Below are positions 1-8,690 of a stretch of 64,000 nt of DNA, piece by piece (the stretch's first letter is position 1; every line of letters starts with the position of its first letter). The notes under the pieces are model-generated. The model searched no databases, was not told the origin of the DNA, and worked only from the letters and a program-made list of their open reading frames with translations. The DNA comes from CAZFHA01 sp964518595 (GTDB lineage Bacteria; Bacillota; Clostridia; Saccharofermentanales; Saccharofermentanaceae), in contig CAZFHA010000006.1 of assembly GCA_964518595.1 (NCBI GenBank), positions 62,001 to 126,000 on the forward strand, read 5' to 3'. The translations under genes and the position numbers were made by a program.

Positions 1-679
1 CCGGGTCGCAGGGTTCATAAAAATCTGCATGGGCTAACAGCTCTTTTTTGAGACTAAGTCCAGCCTTTTCCATCCCAAGAGTAAAACCTTGCAGTCGTTC
101 CTGAGACACACGGCTATGCTGCTCTCCATTTAAAAAGGCAATAGAATGATGACCAAGCTCCACTAAATGTTCCACAGCTCCAACCATGCCTTGCTGATTA
201 TCAATTCCTACACAGGTGACCGAAGGATTGTAGACAACATTATCTAAAAGTACCGTAGGAATTTTAGTTAAAGCCAGTTGTTGCAGAAAATCATTGTGAA
301 GGGTAAAGCCCAACAAAAAGCCTGCAGAATAGTGATTCTGGGTCATGTATTCCTCATAATCATAATCGAAATGACGATCCATAGCCATGGGAATAATATC
401 CACATTCCACTGCTTCTCCGTAGCAGCTAACCTAAACCCGACAATAATCTCATAACCGAACTGTTCAATATGTTCATAACCCATATTCTCTACAAAAATG
501 CAGACTTTCTGAGCATTGCCCGGGCTACGCCCACGCCGAGAAACATACCCCATTTCCAAGGCCGTGTTCAAAATCAGCTGTCTGGTTTCCTCGCTCACGT
601 CACTAGCTCCGCTGAGTCCTTTGGAAACAGAGCTTACGGAAACACCCAATTTTTTCGCTATATCTTTAATAGTAGCCAC
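1..679 (-). CDS. LacI family transcriptional regulator (3' part beyond window edge)
   Basis: The reading frame starts at a GTG and runs off the left edge, so only about 226 residues are visible. The N-terminus (VATIKDIAKKLGVSVSSVSK) is a canonical LacI helix-turn-helix, followed by the hinge region and the start of a periplasmic-binding-protein-like sensor domain (VCIFVENMGY, then a stretch ending near residue 226 with LGMEKAGLSL). LacI proteins bind palindromic operators and usually control sugar-use genes. The target cannot be named because the effector domain is incomplete and downstream genes are outside the window. No strong Shine-Dalgarno sequence is visible before the GTG, but the homology begins exactly there. 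A palindrome about 155 bases upstream (834-860) is a candidate autoregulatory operator. Confidence 0.9.
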   Translation of the reverse strand, partial: MATIKDIAKKLGVSVSSVSKGLSGASDVSEETRQLILNTALEMGYVSRRGRSPGNAQKVCIFVENMGYEHIEQFGYEIIVGFRLAATEKQWNVDIIPMAMDRHFDYDYEEYMTQNHYSAGFLLGFTLHNDFLQQLALTKIPTVLLDNVVYNPSVTCVGIDNQQGMVGAVEHLVELGHHSIAFLNGEQHSRVSQERLQGFTLGMEKAGLSLKKELLAHADFYEPCDP

Positions 680-833
680 TTTTTCACACTCAACTTTGCT
701 CTTTTTGATCTCGAAAAAATACACAAAATGCCGGTGCAGAATCTGCAACCAGCATAATTTACGAAAATTCCGAAAATCCTTAGTTAGTTTATCATGTATG
801 TTTATCGGCTGTCAACGGAAACCAGACCCTGTC

Positions 834-860
834 GCTTTCCGAAAATTATTTTCGAAAAGC
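834..860. promoter_or_regulatory. Imperfect 27-bp palindrome, candidate LacI-type operator
   Basis: The core CGAAAATTATTTTCG is a perfect 7-1-7 inverted repeat, extended outward by GCTTT/AAAGC with one mismatch pair. It lies in the 224-bp region upstream of the LacI-type gene. Further CGAAAAT copies occur at 762-768 and 771-777. No U-tract follows, so a terminator is unlikely. Operator function is an inference. Confidence 0.45.
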
Positions 861-903
861 AATATTGCAAGCGAATCAAATCTATAGCATTCAAAGAGTC
901 TAT

Positions 904-1725
904 CTAACGTAAAAAGAACACAATAGCTACAAAGTGGCAAAGAGCTCCGAAATCAACCAAGAAATGCCAAACCATATGAGCAAAGGGAAAACGCATAGAA
1001 AAACTTATAATCCCAGCAGTATAACAAATACCGCCAGCAAATATCAGCCAAAAGGCCGGAGCCGTGGCACCATTAATCAGAGCAGGCATACAGAGCACCA
1101 CCATCCACCCCATAATTAAGTAGATTGCGATGGTAATAATATAAGCCCGGGGCGTCTTGGAGAAGGCCAAAGATTTGAATAATGTTCCGGCAATAACCAA
1201 TGCCCACTGAATAATGCAAAGCGCAATTCCTAGAGTTCCACCAATAATTGACAGAGCAATTGGTGTATACGTACCGGCAATGGCTACATAAATCATGATG
1301 TGGTCGATCCGATTCATCACGGCTTTATGTGGTGTACCATAACCCATGGCATGGTAAATAGTCGAGGCCATGAACATAAAGAAAATGGAAATAATAAAGA
1401 CTGATACCCCAAAGACATCTAGTATTTCTTTGCCCGGTGGTGCATTAGTATAGGTTCGAATCGCCGCAAAGGGCAGCATACAAAGCACAAAAATAGCCAT
1501 AACGCCATGAGTAATGGTGTTGCCAATCTCTTCGCCCAAAGACTCTCTGGTTTTGCGGCGGAGTCGCTTAACCGCATTCTTTCCTTGATCTACCCAAGAT
1601 AAATCTTTTAGTCCTTCCTCTAAGGCATCTGAGGAAACAGCTTTAACCACTGTATCCACAGCTACCGCTTCCTTATCTCGTCGGCCTTCCAACCAAGCCC
1701 GCCAAAAAGTTTTATTATTTGACAT
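904..1725 (-). CDS. Hemolysin III / TrhA (YqfA) family membrane protein
   Basis: The product is 273 residues. The first about 70 residues are charged and cytoplasmic, followed by about seven hydrophobic segments of the HlyIII/PAQR superfamily. Conserved family features are visible: STIYHAMGY in the early part and HMVWHFLVDFGALCHF near the C-terminus, which supply the histidine/aspartate residues associated with metal binding in this superfamily. Members are linked to membrane-energetics homeostasis, and true haemolytic activity is doubtful for most. I chose the ATG at 1725 because GAGGTGATCG sits directly before it; an in-frame start 18 bases upstream lacks a site. The N-terminal extension is longer than in typical members of about 210 residues. 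It lies downstream of the DUF881/membrane protein genes on the same strand, but a 96-base gap makes co-transcription uncertain. Confidence 0.88.
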   Translation of the reverse strand: MSNNKTFWRAWLEGRRDKEAVAVDTVVKAVSSDALEEGLKDLSWVDQGKNAVKRLRRKTRESLGEEIGNTITHGVMAIFVLCMLPFAAIRTYTNAPPGKEILDVFGVSVFIISIFFMFMASTIYHAMGYGTPHKAVMNRIDHIMIYVAIAGTYTPIALSIIGGTLGIALCIIQWALVIAGTLFKSLAFSKTPRAYIITIAIYLIMGWMVVLCMPALINGATAPAFWLIFAGGICYTAGIISFSMRFPFAHMVWHFLVDFGALCHFVAIVFFLR

Positions 1726-1821
1726 TCGATCACCTCGCAGCAAATTTTAAAAAACCTATAATCTAGTTTTCATAATGATATAACAAAATTATACAAATTA
1801 CAACACAGAGATTAATCAAAT

Positions 1822-2400
1822 TCAATGGTTATCACTATTGGGGGTACGAGCGCCAAGAGCCTTGGCCAACTCAGGGTTAGAAAACTTTGTTGAGTCATCT
1901 AGGCGTAGCTGCTCTGCCTGATAAGCTTGACGGTAGAAACGGAAAAGCTGGGTTCCCCCATATATCAACAGCAAAACCGGTAGCATCCACCCACTTAAGC
2001 CAGTTGTAGAATCTTGAGAAAACAACATAGACACGCCGGTTAAGGGAGCTCCGGCAATCACCTGCATCCACGCAAAAATGCTCTTACCAATTGACAGAAA
2101 AAGATTATTCGTACCCGATTTACTTGCGCCTTCGAAAAGAGGTAAAAACCAACTCGGTATATAGGCCATGAGACTAAAAGCTATGGCACCGAAAAGCCAA
2201 TCGCGCCGCTTTTTCCCCGCAGTAAAAGCGGAAAAGGCCAGCCATAACAAAACAAAAAGTAGGCTTAGTATTCCTTCAAAAAAGGAAACAGGTCTACTCT
2301 TATTGCTGTCGCCAGGAAAATAAGAAGGAAACAGGCTTACAAACACCAGGGCAATGAAGGTAAAAAATAAAAAAATGTTAACAGCTCTTATGCTACGCAT
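1822..2400 (-). CDS. Uncharacterised four-helix membrane protein
   Basis: This 192-residue protein has four clear hydrophobic segments, at about residues 5-25, 43-62, 70-90 and 140-155, with a charged cytoplasmic-type tail (FRFYRQAYQAEQLRLDD). I do not recognise a family. The start is well supported by AGGAGAAATTT before the ATG. It begins 32 bases after the DUF881 gene, in the same direction, so it is probably the last gene of the yhaO-yhaN-DUF881 transcription unit. A role in the envelope is only suggested by the topology. Confidence 0.7.
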   Translation of the reverse strand: MRSIRAVNIFLFFTFIALVFVSLFPSYFPGDSNKSRPVSFFEGILSLLFVLLWLAFSAFTAGKKRRDWLFGAIAFSLMAYIPSWFLPLFEGASKSGTNNLFLSIGKSIFAWMQVIAGAPLTGVSMLFSQDSTTGLSGWMLPVLLLIYGGTQLFRFYRQAYQAEQLRLDDSTKFSNPELAKALGARTPNSDNH

Positions 2401-2432
2401 AAATTTCTCCTACTTCTATATTGTGTCGTGTA

Positions 2433-3242
2433 TTACGGCGCCACTGAAAATCCAGGTTCAGCTACGCCCCCCGACGCTCCATCTATTACCGGAAACATTT
2501 GATCGCGTAAATCTTGATGGAGAGAAGGAATAATAACAGCTTCACTAATTTTAACAGAAATTACAACATTTGCCTCTTCCCACCGATCTAAAATTCCTCC
2601 AACCATATTTAGGGCATTATAAAGCTCAACGCCACTACCTAAGGCCAACATAGTAATGGGACGCTCGTAGGAAAAGGTTGTTCCATTAACAGAGAAGCCA
2701 TTTCCGGTGTCTCGAATTTCCGACATGGCGACTAATCGCTGGCCATTAATAGATAAAGCGCTGCTTCCTGCCGCTTTCAACTCATTTGTAAGCTGCAGGA
2801 GCATATTAGCCCGTACAGGTGAATCCTCCGTTGACGCAATGGTAATGAGTAGTCCGCCACCACGAATTTCCATAAAACCCGCTTGCCGGTAGGCCGCTTC
2901 AAGCTCTGCCTGTAGTAGCGCCTCTGCCTGTCGGGTATTATCTTTGACCTGCTGGCGTTGATCTAAGGCCTCGGTTAGCTGAATATTTTTTTGCTCCAGT
3001 GCTTTATTCTTGTTAGACAGAATAATATACTCACTTCTTAGTTCGCTAACAGATTTATCCGCCACAAATTCTTGTTCAGCTGATTGATGTGTCGCCTGAA
3101 ACTGCTTTATAATTAAAAAACCCAACAGTAAGCAACTCAAAAAAAAGGTCACTTGAATAATTATACGTCTTATCTTAGGCCGATAGTGCCCATTATGAAA
3201 GTCCTCAGACCCCGGCATACTGGCTTTCTCTAATCTCTTCAT
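2433..3242 (-). CDS. DUF881 family protein, membrane-anchored with coiled coil
   Basis: There is one N-terminal transmembrane helix (IIIQVTFFLSCLLLGFLII), then a coiled coil of about 60 residues (LRSEYIILSNKNKALEQKNIQ), then the DUF881 globular domain (GGGLLITI ... LLQLTNELKAAGSSALSINGQRL ... GGILDRWEEANVVISVKISE). Family members (YlxW/YlxX type) are often linked to division or envelope loci in Gram-positives; the molecular function is unknown. Three starts are possible (3260, 3242, 3218). I give 3242 because GGAG precedes it, but spacing is short and 3218 would also fit translational coupling. The gene overlaps the end of the YhaN-type gene, so they are almost certainly co-translated. Confidence 0.82.
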   Translation of the reverse strand: MKRLEKASMPGSEDFHNGHYRPKIRRIIIQVTFFLSCLLLGFLIIKQFQATHQSAEQEFVADKSVSELRSEYIILSNKNKALEQKNIQLTEALDQRQQVKDNTRQAEALLQAELEAAYRQAGFMEIRGGGLLITIASTEDSPVRANMLLQLTNELKAAGSSALSINGQRLVAMSEIRDTGNGFSVNGTTFSYERPITMLALGSGVELYNALNMVGGILDRWEEANVVISVKISEAVIIPSLHQDLRDQMFPVIDGASGGVAEPGFSVAP

Positions 3243-5604
3243 AAAGCTCCATAAGTCCATTCTTACAACTTAAGAGAATGACCTGCCTGTCCTCAGCCAG
3301 CTTCAATAACAGCCCTAAAGCGTAAGCAGCACGTCTATCATCGTATTGAATTAAGGCGTCGTCTAAAAGTAGCGGCATCTTTTCTTCGTCAGGTCGAATA
3401 ATATCGGCAATAGCCAAGCGAAGTGCCAGATAAATCTGATCTGTCGTTCCGCCACTAAAGTAATCTGCCTTATGAAAATCATAGCCGTTTCTGCCCGCAA
3501 CTTCAACCATAAAATAGCGATCCACCCGTAAAGATTTGTACACACCACCGGTTAGCGCCTCTAAATACTCACCGGCTTTCTGGTTCATCTCGGGGGCAAA
3601 TTGCTGTTCCATTTCCCGGTAGGATTCCTCCAGAATCTGGAGAGCTAAAACAGCCCCTTCCCGCCAGAAAGTGGCGGCCTCCAGCCTTTCTTTACAGCGG
3701 ATAAGAGCAGATTCCACATCTTTTAGCTCTTCCAATCGCAGCGCTAAGATATCCCGACGAGCTTGATTCCGTTCCAGAGCCAAGCGGTTTTCAGTGATAA
3801 GTGCACGGTGCTCCTCGCAAAGTATTGCACTATTTTCTCTTTGATGGGTAGTCAAAGCTAACTCTCTATCAACTTGCTCCATCTGGCTATACAATTCCGC
3901 AATAAGAGCCTTTGTCGCTACCCGTTCATCTTTATCCTGATGTGAGGCAATATCACTGTCTTCCTCCGGCCAAAATCCCTCCTGCTCCGGAAGGGTTTCT
4001 AATTCAGCCAAACGGTGCTGCGCAGCCAAGAAACGCTCCTTTGTCATAGCAAGAAGCTCCCCACGGTGGCGGGAACCTTGAACACGGCTTTCTATCTGAG
4101 ACTTACGTTTAAGGTCTAAAATTTCCAACCGCTGCTCGATATCTTCTAATTCATCCACCAAATTATCTCTCGCTTCAGTAGCCGCCTTGATCTGCTGATT
4201 TCCTTGCACGAGGGTCTGTTCCAGCTGGGAGAGCTGCTGCTTAATCCGTCGCAAGCGCATAAAACTATAGACAAAGATAAGGATAGCCAACGGAACTAAT
4301 AATCCACCCCATAAAAAGTGTGAGTCTTTCAGAATCACTGCCAAGGCCAACAAAATGCTAAAAAGAAATAAACAAGCAATGATTTGGAGTCGACCGGGAT
4401 AGAGAAAGGAGCGTCTTCCCTGCTCTTTTTGTCTGACACAGTGCTCGCGTAACATTTTAGCCTGCTGTTCTAAACTACTGGAGTGTATTCGCTGTCGCTC
4501 AACAATAGTATTTTGTTTGGCAACTTGCTGGGACAATTCCCCATGTTTTTGGGTTAGCGCAGTAATGACCTCTAAAGTCTCAGCCTCCTCAGCCCGGGCA
4601 ACATTCTCCAGCAGCTTATCCTCTTCCGCCAAACGGCTGATTTCGGTCTCCGTGTATGCCAGTTCGGCTAGAGCGCCTTCCTTTAGCTTACGTCTTCTAG
4701 AGACATTCTCTTGAAGCTGTTTCTCCCGCCGATACTGTTCTGTCTCTCTTTCCAAGCGAATTCGTTCTTCTAAGGCAAATCTTTCCTGGGTAGTTTTAAG
4801 CAAAATTTCAATGCGGTTCTGCTCACTCCCAAGAGATTCAACTTTAGACTGGAGCTTGGATAGGCGGGAATGCTCCAATTCAAACGCAGCAGTTAACCTA
4901 TTCTTTTCGTGAAGAAGCGACTCTTTGTGTTCCTCCAATTTTTCAAGCTCCAGAGCCACTTGATCGGCTTGTTCCTGCTGAATCTGTAATTCGTCTAACT
5001 CTGCCGAAAGTTCAAAAATCAGTCCACCCTTCCCTCTAAAAGCCTCCAGTCGAGCCGCTGCCTGGGTCAATCTGCTACGCACATCTTCATAGGAATAGTT
5101 CTCATTTCCACTATGTTGAAGATTCGACAAACGAGCGGATATATCTGCTGTTTCTTTATCTGTCTCTAATAAATTACTGGCCAATTGCCCTACAAATACC
5201 GTGTTAACAAACTCGGCTTCGCTTACCGCAAATAAATACTCCCCAGGCTCCTTCTGAGCCAGGCCAATTCGGGTACCGCTATCCCAAAAGGTCAGATTTA
5301 CTTTATCTTCTGCTTTGCGTTGACCAAAGCTTCGTTCTAGCAAATAAAGCTGATCTTGATGTCGAAAACGAATAGAACCACCAAAAGCACGAGCTTCCCA
5401 CGGCAAAAACTTTTGGCGGCTACTCTCTTTTACCCGTTGACTATTTCGACCAGAAAAACCATAGAACATCGTTCTAATAAAGGATAGCAGCGTACTTTTA
5501 CCAAATTCATTGTCACCATAAAATAAATTAAAACCCTCTTGAAAAGAAAGATGAAAATCTTCTAGTTTTCCAAACCCACGGATAGCAATTTCTTCAATTA
5601 TCAT
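3205..5604 (-). CDS. yhaN: YhaN-type SMC/Rad50-like ATPase with membrane-spanning coiled coil
   Basis: This 799-residue protein has the split ATPase layout of SbcC/Rad50. Walker A (GDNEFGKST) is near residue 38, followed by long coiled coils to about residue 610. The signature (YFSGGTTDQIYLALRLA) and Walker B (MPLLLDDALIQYDD) are in the last 100 residues, with VILLSC as the switch region. Unlike SbcC, the hinge is replaced by two transmembrane helices at about residues 400-450 (LQIIACLFLFSILLALAVIL and GGLLVPLAILIFVYSF), as in Bacillus YhaN. It probably works with the YhaO-like nuclease encoded just upstream, giving a membrane-tethered DNA end-processing complex; that is inferred from family and gene order. 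The ATG at 5604 has AGGTG seven bases upstream and overlaps the yhaO end by 11 bases. Confidence 0.9.
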   Translation of the reverse strand: MIIEEIAIRGFGKLEDFHLSFQEGFNLFYGDNEFGKSTLLSFIRTMFYGFSGRNSQRVKESSRQKFLPWEARAFGGSIRFRHQDQLYLLERSFGQRKAEDKVNLTFWDSGTRIGLAQKEPGEYLFAVSEAEFVNTVFVGQLASNLLETDKETADISARLSNLQHSGNENYSYEDVRSRLTQAAARLEAFRGKGGLIFELSAELDELQIQQEQADQVALELEKLEEHKESLLHEKNRLTAAFELEHSRLSKLQSKVESLGSEQNRIEILLKTTQERFALEERIRLERETEQYRREKQLQENVSRRRKLKEGALAELAYTETEISRLAEEDKLLENVARAEEAETLEVITALTQKHGELSQQVAKQNTIVERQRIHSSSLEQQAKMLREHCVRQKEQGRRSFLYPGRLQIIACLFLFSILLALAVILKDSHFLWGGLLVPLAILIFVYSFMRLRRIKQQLSQLEQTLVQGNQQIKAATEARDNLVDELEDIEQRLEILDLKRKSQIESRVQGSRHRGELLAMTKERFLAAQHRLAELETLPEQEGFWPEEDSDIASHQDKDERVATKALIAELYSQMEQVDRELALTTHQRENSAILCEEHRALITENRLALERNQARRDILALRLEELKDVESALIRCKERLEAATFWREGAVLALQILEESYREMEQQFAPEMNQKAGEYLEALTGGVYKSLRVDRYFMVEVAGRNGYDFHKADYFSGGTTDQIYLALRLAIADIIRPDEEKMPLLLDDALIQYDDRRAAYALGLLLKLAEDRQVILLSCKNGLMELYEEIRESQYAGV

Positions 5605-6805
5605 GGAAAGACACCTCATTTTCAAAAGCTCTTAATCCAATGGTGAAAGCCGCTTCCAGAAGCCTCACAGCTTCCGTGTCCTGAGCCAAGTTGGCGGCTT
5701 CTAAACGTTGTTGAAATTTTCTCGCAAAGACCCCTCGCAGAGAAGATTCTTTAGCAATTTCGTCCCAATTCAGTAGCGGTCGAGTCTTATCCTCCATTCG
5801 AACGACAAAAAAGTCATTCTGCAACTGCTCTTTAATAGCGGAAAGATTGGGCACAAAGTCTCCGGGCAATGCTCCTATAAGTGTTATCCGGTAAATATGC
5901 CTTTCCCAGTCAGAACCAAACTCACCTACCAAATGCTGCTGAACCCTTTGGATAATCTCACGCTGGGTAGAGCAGCCCTCTACGGAAATTGTCTGGCGGA
6001 AATAAGAGCGCCGTCCTACGGGTACAAAATCAAGAGAGGCTCTGGCTTTAGCCAGCTCACCTATATAGACACCCTTTACGCCAACTTCGTCAAAGCCGCG
6101 TCCTTCAGGGCAACCCGGATAGGCAAAATAGGTCTGTCTAATTTGACGCAAACCACTGGCTTCGTGGACATGACCCAGCGCCAGATAGTCCAAGCCGCTG
6201 TTGCCTATCCACGACCAGGGAATAGGATTATAAGAACTTCGCTCACCCTCATGAGCCTTTACGTCCCCATGAACAACACCTATATGAATGGTATCCTCCG
6301 GCAGTTCCTCTGGATTGGAAAGACCAATAATCTGATTTCTAAAAGCTTGCTCCTGAATCTGGAACTCCGATGGTAGTAAGGATCGGCCGCTGCGAGGCGC
6401 GCTGAAACCAATGCCCCAAACCACAGCCTGATGCTCCGGTAGGTAAATGCCGGAAAACTCCGCTCCGAAAATGTGGACATGTCCAGGCCATGACAGCTGG
6501 CAGTAAGGCGAATCCTTTGTATAGGGATCATGATTTCCCGGGGCAATAAAGATATAGGTCTCAGGAATTTCAGCTAGCAGCTCCATCATTTCCCGCTGAC
6601 GGGGGAGGTCTAGCCGCGACTGATCAAGAATATCTCCGGCCAAAAGCAGCAACTGCACCTGATGTTCCTTACAAAGGCTAATTACAGCCTGCAATGTTGC
6701 GAATTGCTCATTTCTCCTGATTGCAGCTTTATCGGAGGACAGCCCACTGAAGGGAGACCCCAAGTGAAAATCTGCCCCATGTAAGATTCTAATTTGTCTA
6801 GCCAC
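5594..6805 (-). CDS. yhaO: YhaO/SbcD-like metallophosphoesterase, DNA repair exonuclease
   Basis: The product is 403 residues. The five metallophosphoesterase motifs are in order in the first half: DFHLG (D-x-H), AGDILD, GNHD, VVHGD and GHVH. They bind two Mn ions in SbcD/Mre11 nucleases. The C-terminal third matches the capping region of this group (YRITLIGALPGDFVPNLSAIKEQL). It is the first gene of the operon and overlaps the YhaN-type ATPase gene by 11 bases, the usual pairing for an Mre11-Rad50-like complex. The start gives the expected MARQIRILHGADFH. Confidence 0.92.
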   Translation of the reverse strand: MARQIRILHGADFHLGSPFSGLSSDKAAIRRNEQFATLQAVISLCKEHQVQLLLLAGDILDQSRLDLPRQREMMELLAEIPETYIFIAPGNHDPYTKDSPYCQLSWPGHVHIFGAEFSGIYLPEHQAVVWGIGFSAPRSGRSLLPSEFQIQEQAFRNQIIGLSNPEELPEDTIHIGVVHGDVKAHEGERSSYNPIPWSWIGNSGLDYLALGHVHEASGLRQIRQTYFAYPGCPEGRGFDEVGVKGVYIGELAKARASLDFVPVGRRSYFRQTISVEGCSTQREIIQRVQQHLVGEFGSDWERHIYRITLIGALPGDFVPNLSAIKEQLQNDFFVVRMEDKTRPLLNWDEIAKESSLRGVFARKFQQRLEAANLAQDTEAVRLLEAAFTIGLRAFENEVSFHDN

Positions 6806-7011
6806 CTGAACTCTCCTTTACCGGTTGATTGCTACTATAAGGTAAATAAGATAAAATAGCAGAGTCAATTCAGTTCTAAAAGCGTATTCCCTTAAGTCAT
6901 AGTCACAGGAAGCAGCCTGTTTCTTTACTGTTTCTTCAAGGAATCATATGTAGTTTTAGAATCAAACTGAAAGTAAATACTATTTTATCATAAAACAGCT
7001 GGGAGGACTCC

Positions 7012-8586
7012 ATGTCTAGACAGAAAAATGAAACAAACTCTGCCGCCACTACCGCTACCATTCGCCTAATTTTTTTAGGTATTGTTCTTCTGCTGCAAAT
7101 AGCACTCATGGCTGTTTTATCCTTTTATTTGCAGAATTTATCCGTATTAATTACCATCCCTCTTCGAATTCTTTCTACTGTCATAGCCATATATGTCTAT
7201 AATTTCCATACCAATCCTTCAACCCGTCTCTTCTGGCTGATCTTAATTATCTTATTTCCTACCTTTGGTTTACTGCTCTATTTTCTCTGGGGGCGCCCCA
7301 GACGCACCGGTAAGAAATATTGGCTCGATCAAGTTTCCCGCGCAGCTGCCACCGCAGCACTCCAGACTTACGCTGAAGAGAATAAAAGTTCCTCCACAGA
7401 GGGTCGGCTTGCGCTTTATCAGGAGCATCCCCCACTCAAACCTATAAGCACGTATCTGGAAACCTATGGCTTTCCTGTTTTTGGTAACACCCGTATTACC
7501 TACTTCTCCTGTGGAGAAGATCTCTTTGACGATTGTCTTTCAGCCCTAAAGCAAGCCAAGAAAACTATTTTCATGGCCTTTTTCATCTTAAAAGAAGGTA
7601 GGCTCTGGGATCAATTTTATCAAATATTAGCCGCCAAGGCTAAGCAGGGTTTAGAGGTTCGTCTACTTTTGGACGATGCCGGAACTATGTTTAATTTATC
7701 CCCTGCTTTTATCGAAGGACTACGTAAGGACGGCATATTGGTTGAACTATTTAATCCTACTCACCGCTACCTTAACAGCCTTTATCTAAACTATAGAAAC
7801 CATCAAAAAATCATTGTGATTGACCATAATATTGGTTATACCGGTGGCGTTAACTTATCTGATGAGTACGCCAACTATACCTCGCCATATGGATACTGGA
7901 AAGACACCGGCATCCGCCTAGATGGCCAAGGGGTCTACGGTCTAACGGTAGCCTTCCTTGATAGTTGGGATCAGACCGTAGGCCGCTTAACCCAGTCCTA
8001 CTTACAGTATTGCCCTCAGGTTCAAGAATCAGAAGAAGGCTTTTGCCAAGTGGTCAGTGATGGACCTGGAAATGATCCTCATAATCCGGCAGAAGGCTTG
8101 ATTTTTCGCATGTTGGAATCTGCCCAAGACTATATCTACTTGACCACCCCCTATCTGGCCATCTCTTCTTCTCTCATCGACACGATTTGCCGAGTAGCTC
8201 AAAGCGGCGTAAAAGTTAAAATACTTGTTCCGTATATTGTCGATCACTGGTATGTGTACGTTGTGACAAAATCAAATTTCCCGGCGCTAATCAAAGCAGG
8301 TGTAGAAATATACCGCTTTACTCCGGGTATGCTCCACGCCAAGATGATTGTTTCAGACGACGCACATGCTTTAGTAGGAACAATTAACCTAGACAATCGT
8401 AGTTTTTATAGCCAATACGAGGATGGCGTTTGGTTCTGTGGCAAACCAAGCGTTTTGGCTGTTAAAGAGGATATTGAAAAAACCATTGAGATCAGCTATC
8501 AAGTTACTGCCGAAGACTGTAAAAAAACCGGGTTATTTTCTGATTTACCCGGTCTTCTCTTCCGACTCTTTTCACCATTAATGTAA
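7012..8586 (+). CDS. cls: Cardiolipin synthase (phospholipase D family)
   Basis: This 524-residue protein has two N-terminal transmembrane helices (IFLGIVLLLQIALMAVLSFY and LFWLILIILFPTFGLLLYFLW) followed by two phospholipase D domains. Each domain carries the HKD motif: HQKIIVID near residue 265 and HAKMIVSD near residue 443. The second is followed by GTINLDNRS, typical of Cls. The enzyme joins two phosphatidylglycerols to make cardiolipin and glycerol at the membrane. The start is supported by GGGAGGACTCC directly before the ATG. It is monocistronic, transcribed divergently from yhaO and ended by the hairpin at 8621. Confidence 0.95.
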   Translation: MSRQKNETNSAATTATIRLIFLGIVLLLQIALMAVLSFYLQNLSVLITIPLRILSTVIAIYVYNFHTNPSTRLFWLILIILFPTFGLLLYFLWGRPRRTGKKYWLDQVSRAAATAALQTYAEENKSSSTEGRLALYQEHPPLKPISTYLETYGFPVFGNTRITYFSCGEDLFDDCLSALKQAKKTIFMAFFILKEGRLWDQFYQILAAKAKQGLEVRLLLDDAGTMFNLSPAFIEGLRKDGILVELFNPTHRYLNSLYLNYRNHQKIIVIDHNIGYTGGVNLSDEYANYTSPYGYWKDTGIRLDGQGVYGLTVAFLDSWDQTVGRLTQSYLQYCPQVQESEEGFCQVVSDGPGNDPHNPAEGLIFRMLESAQDYIYLTTPYLAISSSLIDTICRVAQSGVKVKILVPYIVDHWYVYVVTKSNFPALIKAGVEIYRFTPGMLHAKMIVSDDAHALVGTINLDNRSFYSQYEDGVWFCGKPSVLAVKEDIEKTIEISYQVTAEDCKKTGLFSDLPGLLFRLFSPLM

Positions 8587-8620
8587 GTTGAAAAGCTTTC
8601 CTAATTTAACAAGTACAAGA

Positions 8621-8665
8621 AAAATCCCCCTGCAGAGCTTCTCATTTTGCGGGGGGATTCTTTAT
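8621..8665. terminator. Bidirectional intrinsic terminator between cls and manA
   Basis: AATCCCCCTGCA pairs with TGCGGGGGGATT across a loop of about 15 bases. It is flanked by A-rich sequence on the left and TTTAT on the right. It sits between convergent genes and can serve both. Confidence 0.8.
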
Positions 8666-8690
8666 AAAAAAGTCCAAATTCATCCAAAGG

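Noticed and set aside
470..887. Two overlapping plus-strand open frames
   Set aside because: They lie antisense to the LacI-type gene and its upstream region and have no family features or good ribosome binding site.
5897..6376. 159-codon plus-strand frame
   Set aside because: It is antisense to the well-supported YhaO nuclease; composition and lack of motifs indicate a shadow.
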